The position numbers were made by a program, and so were the translations under genes. A DNA stretch of 23,636 nt from a bacterium (GTDB taxonomy: Bacteria; Planctomycetota; J058; JAJDCP01), in NCBI GenBank assembly GCA_030428695.1, contig JAUIEM010000121.1, positions 1 to 23,636 on the forward strand, read 5' to 3'. Positions 14,311 through 23,303 of this stretch are shown one piece after another. Every line of letters begins with the position of its first letter. Position 1 is the stretch's first letter. The notes beneath the pieces were generated by a model. It worked only from the letters and a program-made list of their open reading frames with translations, did not search any database and had not been told where the DNA came from.

Positions 14311-14442
14311 GGGGCTTCGCCGGCGCTCGCTGCAGGGAGGATACGTCACCGTTTACGAGCGCGCGGCCCCCGGTGGTGTAGGCTGCGCGGCTGGAGCCGC
14401 TCCCCGGGATCGGCTATACCAGACCACACCGGGAGGTCCACC

Positions 14443-14637
14443 ATGCATCGTTGTTCGTCCCTGCTCGCCATCCTCTGCGCAGGACTGGCGGGCTGCACCG
14501 ACTCCCCCGAGGTGCCCGCGCACATCGCGATTCAGCTCGTCGAAGACGCCCCGCTCGACGAAGCGCTGGTCAGCGAACGCCTCGCCCTGCACGATGTGAC
14601 CCTGCACGGGATCACGCTCCGGAGCGAGGCCCGCTGA
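14443..14637 (+). CDS. Very small lipoprotein
   Basis: 64 residues. The signal sequence MHRCSSLLAILCAGLAGC ends in a lipobox (LAGC), so Cys18 would be lipidated and the mature chain is only about 47 residues, with an acidic/amphipathic part (LVEDAPLDEALVSERLALHD). GGGAGG lies 6 bases upstream of the ATG. It is monocistronic: divergent from the winged-helix gene and ending 3 bases before the converging tamA stop. Asp follows the lipidated Cys; in E. coli Asp at that position favours inner-membrane retention, but that rule need not hold here. No family recognised. Confidence 0.65.
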   Translation: MHRCSSLLAILCAGLAGCTDSPEVPAHIAIQLVEDAPLDEALVSERLALHDVTLHGITLRSEAR

Positions 14638-14640
14638 ACC

Positions 14641-16689
14641 TCAGAACGCCTGCCCGATGTTGAAGTGCAGCCGGTACAGGTCCTCGCGCCCCTCGACGTC
14701 GGGGTTGAAGCCGACGTCGAGGCGCAGGGGCCCGATCGGGAGCGCGTAGCGCAGGCCCGCCCCGAGGCTGGGCCGGAAGTCCTCGAAGGCCTCGGAGGTG
14801 GTCAGCGCGACGTTCCCGTACTCCGCGAAGCCGGCGACGTACAGGTTGCCGAGCATCCGGTAGCGCAGCTCGAGGCCGAGGGTGTTGCGCACCTCCCCTC
14901 CGACCGGATCGCCGTCCGCCTCCCGGAAGCCGAGCTCGCCGTCCTTGAAGCTGCGCACGGTGTCGTGGCCGCCGGAGAACAGGCGCTCCGGGATCGGCAG
15001 GCTCGGCTCGGTGTCGATCGGAATCGCGAGGGCGATGTCCCCACGCAGGGCGAGGCTGGTGCGCTCGCCGAAGCCGAGATAGGTGCGCAGGGAGAGCTCG
15101 CTGCGGAAGAAGTCGACCTGGCTGCCGAGGTACTTCCCGCCGACCTCGACGGACAGGTTGAAGATCCAGCCCGCGCTCGGGAAGAAGAAGTCGTCGCGGG
15201 TGTCGAGGCCGAGGGCCGCGAACACCGACACCGTGTTGTAGTTGTCGGGCAGGTCGGTGCCGAAGATCGCCTGGGTGTCGATCTCCGCGAAGTTGTTGAC
15301 GCGTCGGAAGCGGGCGCCGAGCCCGAGCTCGAAGTGGCGCAGGAAGACGTGGCTGAAGCGCAGCTCGACCAGGGTCTCGTTGCGTTCGAGGATGCCCTCG
15401 TTCCGCGTGTCGCGGGTCTGGATGTGGCTGGCGAGGATCCGCGCCGTCCAGTCGGACTCGAGGAAGTGCGGATAGCTGATCGACGACTCGACGCCGGCCT
15501 CGATGAAGGAGGCGCGCACCCCCGCGGTGAAGGGCAGGCCGGTGCCGAACAGCGTGCGGTCGAAGTACTCGACGCCGCCCCGCACGATGTCGAGCGAGCC
15601 CCCCGCCAGCGTCAGCCGCACCTCACGCCGCGCCGCCTCCTTGAGGGTGAACACCAGGTCGACGGTGTCGCTGACGCCGAAGGCGGTCGGCTCGACGGTG
15701 ACCGTGCGGAACAGCCCGGTGTTGAACAGCGCGCGGCTGCTCGCGGCGACGTCCGAGCGCGAGTAGACCTGGCCCGGGGTCACGGCGAGGCGCGGGCGCA
15801 CGAAGTCCTCATCGGCGTAGACCAGCCCCTCGAAGCGCACCTCGCCGAGGGTGTACACCGGGCCGGGCTCGGCGCTGACGTGCAGCACCACCGCGCCGCT
15901 CTCGTCCCGGGCCTCGAGCACATCGACGTCGGCGCGGAGGTGGCCGCGGTCGGCGAGGATCCCGAGCACCTGGTGGCGCAGCTCCTGGACGTGGGCGAGC
16001 CGTGAGGGCTTGCGCTCGTAGGTCTCCCGCAGCGTCGCCCGCTCCGCCGGCTCGAGCCAGGGGGCGCCGTCCTCGAAGGTGACCTCGGTGACCGTGTAGA
16101 CGATGCCCTCGCGCACGGCGACGCCGATGTAGACCGGCAGCATGCCGCTCTCGTCCGGTTCCCCGTCGAGGTCGAAGCTGACCCACGGCGGCTCGACGAC
16201 CACGTCCCGGTAGCCCTCGCGCTGGTAGCTCTCCTCGATCGCCGCCGCCGCGTCGGCCAGCGCGGCCTGGCGGAACAGGGGCTCGCCGAGCCCGAGCAGG
16301 CCGCCGCGCTTGCTGTAGAAGGTCGCCTCGATGCGCTCGAGGGGGATCGGGGCGTTCTCCACGCCCTCGATGTCGACCCGGGCGATGTAGGCCTGGGGCC
16401 CCTCCTGCACGACCAGGGTGGCGAAGCTCGCGTCGGGGCCGCCGGAGAAGAAATAGTCGACCTCGGCGAAGCAGAAGCCCTCGCGCAGGTACAGCCGCTC
16501 GATCGCGTAGGCGGCGTCGTCGACGTCCGAGCGGCGCAGCTCGTCGAGGGCCCCTGGCGGAACGACGCCGCCGAGGAACTCGAGCAGGTCCGCGTCGCTG
16601 AAGTAGCGGTTCCCGAAGAACTCGAGATCGGCGGAGGCCGCGCAGCAGGCGAGCAGCAGGAAGAGCCCGCTACGGAATGCTGAAGACAA
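14641..16689 (-). CDS. tamA: Omp85-family outer-membrane protein, TamA-like
   Basis: 682 residues. A signal peptide (to about Ala20, AASA/DLEF) precedes four POTRA-like domains at roughly 21-97, 101-195, 198-275 and 279-351 (for example ARVDIEGV, YTLGEVRFEGLVYADEDFV). A 16-strand-type beta-barrel occupies 355-682 and ends in Phe, as outer-membrane barrels do. The barrel has the Omp85 lid-loop region GGHDTVRSF (573-581), where most members have VRGF/Y. TamA works with TamB in outer-membrane protein or lipid transport. Four POTRAs rather than the three of E. coli TamA leaves a BamA-like role open; adjacency to tamB favours TamA. The start is a TTG with GGAGGG 7 bases upstream, inside the end of tamB (20-base overlap); no ATG or GTG is available. 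Confidence 0.88.
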   Translation of the reverse strand: MSSAFRSGLFLLLACCAASADLEFFGNRYFSDADLLEFLGGVVPPGALDELRRSDVDDAAYAIERLYLREGFCFAEVDYFFSGGPDASFATLVVQEGPQAYIARVDIEGVENAPIPLERIEATFYSKRGGLLGLGEPLFRQAALADAAAAIEESYQREGYRDVVVEPPWVSFDLDGEPDESGMLPVYIGVAVREGIVYTVTEVTFEDGAPWLEPAERATLRETYERKPSRLAHVQELRHQVLGILADRGHLRADVDVLEARDESGAVVLHVSAEPGPVYTLGEVRFEGLVYADEDFVRPRLAVTPGQVYSRSDVAASSRALFNTGLFRTVTVEPTAFGVSDTVDLVFTLKEAARREVRLTLAGGSLDIVRGGVEYFDRTLFGTGLPFTAGVRASFIEAGVESSISYPHFLESDWTARILASHIQTRDTRNEGILERNETLVELRFSHVFLRHFELGLGARFRRVNNFAEIDTQAIFGTDLPDNYNTVSVFAALGLDTRDDFFFPSAGWIFNLSVEVGGKYLGSQVDFFRSELSLRTYLGFGERTSLALRGDIALAIPIDTEPSLPIPERLFSGGHDTVRSFKDGELGFREADGDPVGGEVRNTLGLELRYRMLGNLYVAGFAEYGNVALTTSEAFEDFRPSLGAGLRYALPIGPLRLDVGFNPDVEGREDLYRLHFNIGQAF

Positions 16690-19600
16690 TCCGCAGCCCT
16701 CCGTTGATGCTGCCGAGGCTCGAGCGCTCCCCGATCACGTACAGGCGGTCGCCCTCGAGCAGGACCTCCTCGGCGACCGGCAGGCCGACCTCGATGTAGG
16801 TCTCGTCGACCGCGCCGCCGCCGACCTCGATCTCGATGCTCTCGAGCACGTCGCGCCAGAAGCTCTCCCATTCGTTGGTGCTCGACAGGCTCTTGACGAA
16901 GTAGTCGCGGGCGACGAACACTGCGACGTTGCCGAAGGCCGCCGCGCGCCGGTCGTCGAAGGCGCCGCCGGCGATGCCCTCGGGGGGCCGGCCGGTCAAC
17001 AGGAAGTTGCGGGCGTCGTTGTCGCTCATCGGCGGCAGCGTGTTGATCGACAGCTCGGGGTCGCTGAGGTTGCCGACCACGCGCAGCTCGACCTGGTAGT
17101 TGAGGATGCGCGAGCGGCCCTGGATGGTCAGCTCGGGATCGAAGGGGCGGTCGGCCGAGAAGCTGAGCTGGCCGACTTCGCCACGGATCACGGTGGTCGG
17201 CAGGAAGTAGTCCGCGCGGTCGATGGTCAGGTTGCCCTCGAGCCAGGGGTTCCGTCCGGTCCCCCGCAGCTTGAGGGCGGTCGTGCTCAGCTCGCCGCGG
17301 AACAGCACCGAGCGCACCTCGACCGGCTCGTCGGTCAGGAAGGTCAGGTCGTAACGCGCCGTCGACAGCGGCCCCGTGCGGACCGCCATCCGCCACGGGG
17401 TGCTCTGTTGCAGCCCGGTCTCGAGCAGGGCCTCGAGGGGGTTGGCGAGCAGGTCGCGGGTGACGCGCCCGTAGCGCAGCGTCACGGTGTCGCCGATCAC
17501 CAGCGAGGACAGCGGACCGCGGACGCGCAGCTTGACGTCCCCGCGGGTGACCGTGCCCTCGTCGCGGTACAGGAGCAGGTTCTCGCCGTCGAGGGCGAGG
17601 TTGAGCAGCGGATCGGTGCCGACCCGCAACCCGCCGTCGAGGCGGAAGTCCGAGCCGCCCAGGGTGCCGCGGCCGGAGACCACCTCGATGCTGTCGCCGC
17701 GCAGGTCGAGGTCGAGGTCGAGGTTCTCGACCGCGGGCAGGTCGGCGACGGCCTTGAGGGTCGCGTCGCGCAGCCGGGCCCGGCCTTCGGTGCGCAGCTC
17801 GTCGAGGGGGCCCTCGGCGGCGATGTCGAAGGTCGCCGCGCCGCCGGCGTAGCGCAGGCGTTTGGGGAACAGGGACGGCAGCCCGAACAGCTCCTCCGCC
17901 CAGCCGTGGGCCTCGCCGTCCAGCCACCAGCGCCCGTCCCGGCGCTCGAGGTCGCCGACGGCGAAGCAGGAGAAGGGCCCGAGGCTGCCCGCGACCTCGA
18001 CCGCCGCCTGGTCGGGCCAGCGCCCGTTCAGCCACAGGTTGCCGTCGAGCTCGCTGATCGCGCCGGACAGCATGTGGAGGTTCTCGAGCTCGCCGGCGAG
18101 ATCGATCTCGGGGCGGGTCGGGAGGCCCTTGAGGGTGCCGTGGAAGCTCAGCCGCCCGCCGACCCACAGGGTGTCGGAGAGCGGACGCGGGACCAGGCCG
18201 GGATGCAGCGGCCGCGAGGTGAAGCGCAGGTCGAGCTCGCCCCCGGGCTGCCAGCCGATCTCGCGCGCGACGGTCAGCGGCACCCGCCCGGCGGCGACGA
18301 GCAGCGTCTCAACCCCGAGGGGGCCCGGCCGGGCGAGCCACAGCTCGCTGTGGTGGCCGCTGCGCTCGGGCCGCAGCCGCACGACGAAGTCGTAGGGCTG
18401 CGCCCAGTCACCGGGCCCGAGGCGGCAGCTGTCGCCGGTGATCGTGCCGGTCAGGCCGAGGCCCCGGCGGGTGCGCCCGTAGTGCAGCACGGCCTGCAGC
18501 CGACCGTCCGACCAGACCTCCCGCAGCGGCGCGAAGCGCAAGCTCTCCGCCGCGACGTCGAGGGCGAATACGACGTTCGGCATCGCGTCCTCATCGCCAT
18601 CGAACAGCCCGTAGGGCATCCGCCCGGTCACGCTTCCGACCGTGACGCCGTCGACGCGCAGGCTGCTGCTCGGGATCGAGAAACCCGCGCTCTCGGTGAC
18701 CACCTCGGCGAGGCAGGACAGGTCGAGGCTGTCCTGCCAGGGCAGCGAGGCGGAGATCGAGAACTTCGCGTCCGGGCGCGGCAGCTTCCCCACGATGCTG
18801 CCGGACACCGTGTTGAGGCGCACGGGCGGTAGCTCCCCGAGCGGATCGATGAAGCGGGCGAGGTCGACCGCGCTCGCCAGCAGCCCGATGACGGCGGTCG
18901 AGTCGAAGCCGAGCCGGCCGCTGGCCGACAGGGTCGCCTCCTCGCTGCGCGCGAACAGGTCGCGGAAGGCGACGCCGCTCGAGTCGAACAGGAGGTCGCC
19001 GGTCAGGCGGTCGAAGGGCAGTTCCGGAAGCTCCGCCTCCAGCCAGGGCGCGAGCAGCTCGTCGAGGACGACATCGACCGCGTCGACCGAGACCCCGACC
19101 TCGGTCGCGTAGTCCCACACCGCGTCGAGCGTCACGCGCGCGCTCGCCCCCCGCAGCGTGAGGGGCTCGAGCCGCAGGAAGTCCGCGCCCGCGCGCAGCT
19201 GCCCGGCCTCCGCCCGGAACCAATGCGCGCCGTCGCGCACCGCCAGCGAGCGCAGATCGATCGCGATGGTGTCGGCGCGCAGGTCGGGGGTCTCGGCCCG
19301 CCAGACCAGCTCGGCCTCCGGCGCGCGGAGCGTCCCCTCGAAGCCCGCCCGGTCGCGGTTCAGGCGGAAGGTGAACGCGGCCGTGTCGAGCTCGAGGCCG
19401 ACCAGCGACGGATCCTCCAACCGCACCTGCACCCAGGCCTCGGGCCGGGCCGCGCTGCCCTCGACCCGGGCGGCGATCGCCGCCTCGGTCTCGAGCGCTC
19501 CGGAGGTGATGTGCGTCGGCCGGGCGCGGCCGCGCAGCACGAAGGCGAGGCTGTCGGCCCCGAAGTCGTAGGTTCCGCCCCCCGCCATGTACAGCCCGTT

Positions 19601-21208
19601 CTGCGGCTCCCGCACCGTCATGCCGCGGACGGTCACGCCGCCGGTGTCGATCACGACGCTGCTGGTCACGACCTCGGCGCGGTGGTCGGCGACCACCAGC
19701 TCCGGGACCCGCAGATCGAGCTCGAGGCGCGGATCGATGAAGTTCCCCCACAGGTGCGCGAGCCCGGCGACGTCCCCGGACGCAGGTACCTCGACGCCGT
19801 GATGGGCGAGGAAGCTCTGCACGTCGCCGCCGGTCAGGGCGATGTTTTCGATGTCCATGAAGGAGCGGGCCGGCGCGCCCGGGGCGATGAAGAGGAAGGC
19901 GTTGGTCACCGTCGCCGCCCGCTCGTCCCAGGTCAGGTGCGCGTCGAGCACCACGACCTCCTCGTCGACGTTGCCGTCGATGCGCAGGCCGAAGGGCAGC
20001 CCGGCGCCGAGCTCGTCGAGGGGCTGGCGGTCGGGGAACAGCTCGGCGAGGTCGGCGGTCTGGCCCTCGAAGTCCTCGATGTACAGGCTGCCGAGCAGCC
20101 CCTCCCAGCCGCCCTCGGCGAAGAACCGCGCCCCCTGGGCCTTGAACCAGGCGGTCTCGCGGTAGGCGTCGAGGTGCTCGAAGATCACGGTGCCGCCGTC
20201 GTACTCGAAGGAGAGGTCGGCGGAGTCGAGGTCGATCACCCCGAGCTGGGCGTTGTCCCAGAAGCCCTCCGCCCAGGCGAACTCCGTCGGGGCGTCCTGG
20301 TCGTCGGGGTCGTCGGGGTCGATGCGGAAGCTGCCCGTGCCGTCGAACACCCCGTCCATCGTCACGTCGGGCACGCGGAACCACAGCGGCAGCTTCGCGA
20401 AGTCGAGGCTGTCGGCGACCACCCGCCCCCGCATCGAGTCCTGGTCGATCACCGCGTAGGTCGACAGCGGCGTCATGCCGGGGTAGCGGAACTGGACCGA
20501 GAAGGGGAACGAGCCGAGGGGAAAGCCCGTCAGGTCGGCGGTCGCCTCGGCGAGCAGCTCGGCGTCGTGGAAGACCTTCAGGTCGTAGAAGCCCCACTCG
20601 TGGTGTTTGCCGGTCAGGCGCACCGAGCCGTGGGGGACGATGACGGCGCGCACCGACGGCGAGGCGATGACGATCTCGTTGCGGTCGCAGAAGATCCGGC
20701 CGTCCTTGACGACGACCGAGTCGGCGATGTTGCCTTCCTCCTCCTGCCACCAGTAGGTCACGGTGACGTCGGCGTTCGAGACGTCGACGATCGGGGGCAG
20801 GGTGGGGAGCGGAACCTCGGGGAAGAAGCGCCCGGTGTCGTCCCACTCATCCATCGGCAGGGCCTCGATGATCGCGTGCAGGTCGACCGCCTCGACACGG
20901 TCGATCTGGGCGAGGGAGTACTCGATGCGCAGCTTGCCGACCGAGAGCTCGCGCAGGACCCCCCAGCTCGGCATCCGCACCAGCTCGACATCCCGCAGCT
21001 CGAGGGCGTCGAAGATGCTGCCCTGCAGCTTCCCGATCTTCAGCTCGACGCCGGTCTGCTCGTAGACCAGCTCCTCGAGGGTGTCGCGGACGTAGGGGAA
21101 GACGAGGGAGTCCCGCCAGATGTACAGCACCAGGGCGCAGCACATCAGCAGCAACACGAGCCGCCGCGCCCAGCGTCGGAACCTCTTCCTCTTCTTGCGT
21201 TTCGCCAT
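16670..21208 (-). CDS. tamB: TamB-like translocation/assembly and lipid-transport protein
   Basis: 1512 residues. A very basic N-terminus (MAKRKKRKRFRRWARR) and one transmembrane helix (about 17-31) anchor it in the inner membrane. The rest is almost entirely short beta strands, as in the AsmA/TamB bridge proteins that form a periplasmic groove for phospholipids. Near the N-terminus TGVELKIGKLQGSIFDALEL is the typical AsmA-like opening. The C-terminal TamB/DUF490 domain is recognised by GEVGQLSFSADRPFDPELTI, then YQVELRVVGNLSDPELSINT, PPMSDNDARNFLLTGR. The start at 21208 is chosen because the basic stretch plus helix begins here; the Shine-Dalgarno is weak (GGA), and an upstream in-frame start would add 32 unlikely residues. 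It is transcribed before tamA and overlaps it by 20 bases. Confidence 0.88.
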   Translation of the reverse strand: MAKRKKRKRFRRWARRLVLLLMCCALVLYIWRDSLVFPYVRDTLEELVYEQTGVELKIGKLQGSIFDALELRDVELVRMPSWGVLRELSVGKLRIEYSLAQIDRVEAVDLHAIIEALPMDEWDDTGRFFPEVPLPTLPPIVDVSNADVTVTYWWQEEEGNIADSVVVKDGRIFCDRNEIVIASPSVRAVIVPHGSVRLTGKHHEWGFYDLKVFHDAELLAEATADLTGFPLGSFPFSVQFRYPGMTPLSTYAVIDQDSMRGRVVADSLDFAKLPLWFRVPDVTMDGVFDGTGSFRIDPDDPDDQDAPTEFAWAEGFWDNAQLGVIDLDSADLSFEYDGGTVIFEHLDAYRETAWFKAQGARFFAEGGWEGLLGSLYIEDFEGQTADLAELFPDRQPLDELGAGLPFGLRIDGNVDEEVVVLDAHLTWDERAATVTNAFLFIAPGAPARSFMDIENIALTGGDVQSFLAHHGVEVPASGDVAGLAHLWGNFIDPRLELDLRVPELVVADHRAEVVTSSVVIDTGGVTVRGMTVREPQNGLYMAGGGTYDFGADSLAFVLRGRARPTHITSGALETEAAIAARVEGSAARPEAWVQVRLEDPSLVGLELDTAAFTFRLNRDRAGFEGTLRAPEAELVWRAETPDLRADTIAIDLRSLAVRDGAHWFRAEAGQLRAGADFLRLEPLTLRGASARVTLDAVWDYATEVGVSVDAVDVVLDELLAPWLEAELPELPFDRLTGDLLFDSSGVAFRDLFARSEEATLSASGRLGFDSTAVIGLLASAVDLARFIDPLGELPPVRLNTVSGSIVGKLPRPDAKFSISASLPWQDSLDLSCLAEVVTESAGFSIPSSSLRVDGVTVGSVTGRMPYGLFDGDEDAMPNVVFALDVAAESLRFAPLREVWSDGRLQAVLHYGRTRRGLGLTGTITGDSCRLGPGDWAQPYDFVVRLRPERSGHHSELWLARPGPLGVETLLVAAGRVPLTVAREIGWQPGGELDLRFTSRPLHPGLVPRPLSDTLWVGGRLSFHGTLKGLPTRPEIDLAGELENLHMLSGAISELDGNLWLNGRWPDQAAVEVAGSLGPFSCFAVGDLERRDGRWWLDGEAHGWAEELFGLPSLFPKRLRYAGGAATFDIAAEGPLDELRTEGRARLRDATLKAVADLPAVENLDLDLDLRGDSIEVVSGRGTLGGSDFRLDGGLRVGTDPLLNLALDGENLLLYRDEGTVTRGDVKLRVRGPLSSLVIGDTVTLRYGRVTRDLLANPLEALLETGLQQSTPWRMAVRTGPLSTARYDLTFLTDEPVEVRSVLFRGELSTTALKLRGTGRNPWLEGNLTIDRADYFLPTTVIRGEVGQLSFSADRPFDPELTIQGRSRILNYQVELRVVGNLSDPELSINTLPPMSDNDARNFLLTGRPPEGIAGGAFDDRRAAAFGNVAVFVARDYFVKSLSSTNEWESFWRDVLESIEIEVGGGAVDETYIEVGLPVAEEVLLEGDRLYVIGERSSLGSINGGLRIVFSIP
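16687..16702 (-). promoter_or_regulatory. ribosome binding site and TTG start of tamA, within the tamB 3' end
   Basis: GGAGGG (16702-16697) lies 7 bases before TTG (16689-16687). The frame from this TTG gives an intact signal peptide, and there is no ATG or GTG between it and the hydrophobic core. This decides the start of tamA. Confidence 0.75.
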
Positions 21209-21232
21209 CGTCGGTCCGGAAGACGGGCCCTC

Positions 21233-21261
21233 ATTGTAGCCGGCCCCGGCGGGCCCCTCCA
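21233..21261 (-). promoter_or_regulatory. candidate promoter of tamB-tamA
   Basis: TACAAT on the minus strand (21238-21233) is a strong -10 inside CTACAATG, the same octamer as at the winged-helix promoter. A poor -35 (TGGAGG, 21261-21256) lies 17 bases upstream. It sits 25 bases before the tamB ATG in the 140-base divergent gap shared with the SGNH gene. Confidence 0.4.
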
Positions 21262-21294
21262 CCGCGCTCTCGGGGCGGGGACGCGGGAGAGCGC

Positions 21295-21322
21295 TTGACA
21301 GCAAGGGCCGTGCCGGTACTCT
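21295..21322 (+). promoter_or_regulatory. promoter of the SGNH hydrolase gene
   Basis: A consensus -35 TTGACA (21295-21300), a 16-base spacer and TACTCT (21317-21322). Transcription would start about 20 bases before the ATG at 21349, which has AGGAGG in between. Confidence 0.55.
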
Positions 21323-21348
21323 CCGGGCTTCGACAGGAGGACGGAAGC

Positions 21349-22446
21349 ATGACCGACAGCGATACGCCGAGCCTGAGCCGCGGGAAGAAGCTCGTCTTCC
21401 TGCTCGTCCTCCTGGTGATGTGCCTCGGCGCCGTCGAGCTCGGCTGGCGGCTGTATTCCGCCGGCAAGCTCGCCGAGGCCCTCGAGGAGCAGGACGACAG
21501 CTTCTGGATGGAGCATCCGACCCTCGGCCAGGTCTACAAGCCGGGCGAGTGGAGCATCGAGGTCGAGAACGAGGAGCCGGTGCGCTTCTCGATCAACGCC
21601 CTGCACATGCGCGGCGGGCCGGTGCTCGACCCGAAACCGGACGACGTCCTGCGCATCCTGTGCCTCGGCGGCTCGACGACCTTCGGCACCGGCTGCAAGG
21701 CCGACTCGAGCGCCTACCCCGCGCTGCTCGAGACGATGCTGGCGGCGCGCTACCCCGGCCAGCGCTTCGAGGTGCTCAACGCCGGCACCCCGGGCTACCG
21801 TTCGGCGGAGAGCCTGATGAACCTCGAGCGGCTCGCGGACCTGGAGCCGGATATCGTGATCGTCTACCACGGCATCAACGACATCTGCTGGGGGGTGCCG
21901 ACGCCCTTCTTCCTCGATCCGCAGAATCACCCGCGGCCGCTCTCGCGGCTCGACCGCAAGCGGCGGGAGGCCTCCTCGTTCTTCTTCCAGGCGCTGGTCT
22001 ATCGCGTCACCGACCCGCGGCCGAAGAACCCCGACGACCGGCAGAGCCTGGACCCGGCGATGCTCGACGCCTTCGCCGCCAACCTCGAGCGCATCTACGC
22101 CCGGGCCCGCGCGCTCGGCGCCGTCCCCGTCAGCGCGACCTTCGGGGCGCGGCTGGCGGCGGACATGACGCCCGAGGTGCGGGCGGAGATCGAGCAGGAG
22201 CGGGCCTTCGAGCTCGCCCACCTGCCCTTCGACGCGCTCGTCGACGCGATGGCCGCGATCAACCAGCGCCACCGCGAGGTCGCCGCGAAGGAGGGCGTGT
22301 TGTGCGTCGACCTCGAGGGCGCCTTCCCGCACGATCCCGCGCTGTGGATGGACTTCGTGCACCTCAACGACGCCGGCACCCCGCTGATGGCCGAGCGCAT
22401 CGCGGACGCCCTCGGCCCGGCGTTGGAAGAAGCGCGCGCGGACTAG
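21349..22446 (+). CDS. Membrane-anchored SGNH/GDSL-type hydrolase
   Basis: 365 residues. A short hydrophilic start, then an uncleaved-looking membrane helix (13-32, KKLVFLLVLLVMCLGAVELG), so the enzyme domain probably faces the periplasm. SGNH blocks are in order: CLGGSTTFG (105-113, nucleophile Ser109), NAGTPGY (144-150), HGINDI (174-179, oxyanion Asn177) and DFVHLNDAG (335-343, catalytic Asp335/His338). All four catalytic elements are intact. Members act as esterases or deacetylases on lipids or polysaccharides; the substrate cannot be told. AGGAGG lies 8 bases before the chosen ATG; an in-frame ATG at 21295 would overlap the promoter. Divergent from tamB, convergent with the SUMF1-fold gene (9-base gap). 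Confidence 0.87.
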   Translation: MTDSDTPSLSRGKKLVFLLVLLVMCLGAVELGWRLYSAGKLAEALEEQDDSFWMEHPTLGQVYKPGEWSIEVENEEPVRFSINALHMRGGPVLDPKPDDVLRILCLGGSTTFGTGCKADSSAYPALLETMLAARYPGQRFEVLNAGTPGYRSAESLMNLERLADLEPDIVIVYHGINDICWGVPTPFFLDPQNHPRPLSRLDRKRREASSFFFQALVYRVTDPRPKNPDDRQSLDPAMLDAFAANLERIYARARALGAVPVSATFGARLAADMTPEVRAEIEQERAFELAHLPFDALVDAMAAINQRHREVAAKEGVLCVDLEGAFPHDPALWMDFVHLNDAGTPLMAERIADALGPALEEARAD

Positions 22447-22455
22447 GTGGGCGGC

Positions 22456-23301
22456 TCAGGGCTCGAGGGTCAGGGCGCAGCGGAAGCCGTTCCACAGCTC
22501 GCGGGAGCGCGGGGACCAGGCGACCTTGCCGACGCAGGTGAGGACCTCCCAGCGCACCGCCGCGGTCAGATAGCCGCCCCCCTTGTCGACCTTGCGCCGG
22601 CCGCGCCGGCCGCTCTTCGTCAGCGCCTGGTCGTCGACGCAGGGGTCGGTCGGCAGCGCCTCGCGGACGCGGAAGTGGTAGCCGTGCGGGTCGTACCAGT
22701 CCCGGCACCAGTTGTTGACGTTCCCGGCCATGTCGTTCAGGCCCTCGGGGGAGCGCCCGGCGGGGTAGCGTCCGGGGGGCGTGATCATCCCGACCCGGCC
22801 GTCGAAGTTCGCGTGCTCGCTGCGCGGCAGGTCGCGGCCCCAGGGGAAGCGCAGGGCGTCGGGTCCCCCGGCGGCGCGTTCCCACTGGGCCTCGGTCGGC
22901 AGCGCGCGGCCGGCCCAGCGGGCGTAGGCCTCGGCCTCGTACCAGCTGACGCCGGCGACCGGCAGCTCGGGGGCGTCCCAGCCCGGCTTCTCCCAGGCCG
23001 CGGGGCCCGTGATGCGGGCGGTCTCCTTCCAGATCCAGCCGCGCGGCGACCACCAGTCCGGGTTCCCGTAGCCGTCGTCCTCGATGAAGCGCTGGTAGGC
23101 GGCGCAGCACACCGGGCTCTCGTCGATCAGGTAGGCGGAGAGGGCGACCTGGTGGGCGGGCTTGGAGTGCTGCTCGGCGAAGATGTCGCCCTCGCGCGCG
23201 CCGATCTTCCACACCCCGGCCTCGATCGGCACCAGGCGGGCGCCGTCCCGGGCGCTGACCCAGACCTCGCCGGCGCGCTCGATCCCGGGCGGGACGCGCA
23301 A
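22456..23301 (-). CDS. SUMF1/formylglycine-generating-enzyme fold protein without the catalytic cysteine pair
   Basis: 281 residues covering one SUMF1 domain: GVWKIGA (29-35), YLIDESPVCCAAYQRFIEDD (57-76), LPVAGVSWYEAEAYARWAGR (113-132), LPTEAQWERAAGG (134-146), GLNDMAGNVNNWCRDWYD (187-204), GGGY (241-244) and NGFRCAL (271-277). Formylglycine-generating enzyme has a conserved CxxxxC pair just after its GGS(Y/W); here the residues after GGGY are LTAAVRWEV, with none. So it is more likely a binding or alternative-function member than a sulfatase activator. The first usable codon is a TTG at 23301, two bases after the stop of the preceding gene, implying coupled translation; a later GTG (23232) would remove the first 23 residues. 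No signal peptide. Confidence 0.85.
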   Translation of the reverse strand: MRVPPGIERAGEVWVSARDGARLVPIEAGVWKIGAREGDIFAEQHSKPAHQVALSAYLIDESPVCCAAYQRFIEDDGYGNPDWWSPRGWIWKETARITGPAAWEKPGWDAPELPVAGVSWYEAEAYARWAGRALPTEAQWERAAGGPDALRFPWGRDLPRSEHANFDGRVGMITPPGRYPAGRSPEGLNDMAGNVNNWCRDWYDPHGYHFRVREALPTDPCVDDQALTKSGRRGRRKVDKGGGYLTAAVRWEVLTCVGKVAWSPRSRELWNGFRCALTLEP

Positions 23302-23303
23302 GG

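Noticed and set aside
16005..21298. Long plus-strand open frames opposite tamA and tamB
   Set aside because: No ribosome sites or motifs, and an antisense-like composition. The minus strand carries complete TamA/TamB features.
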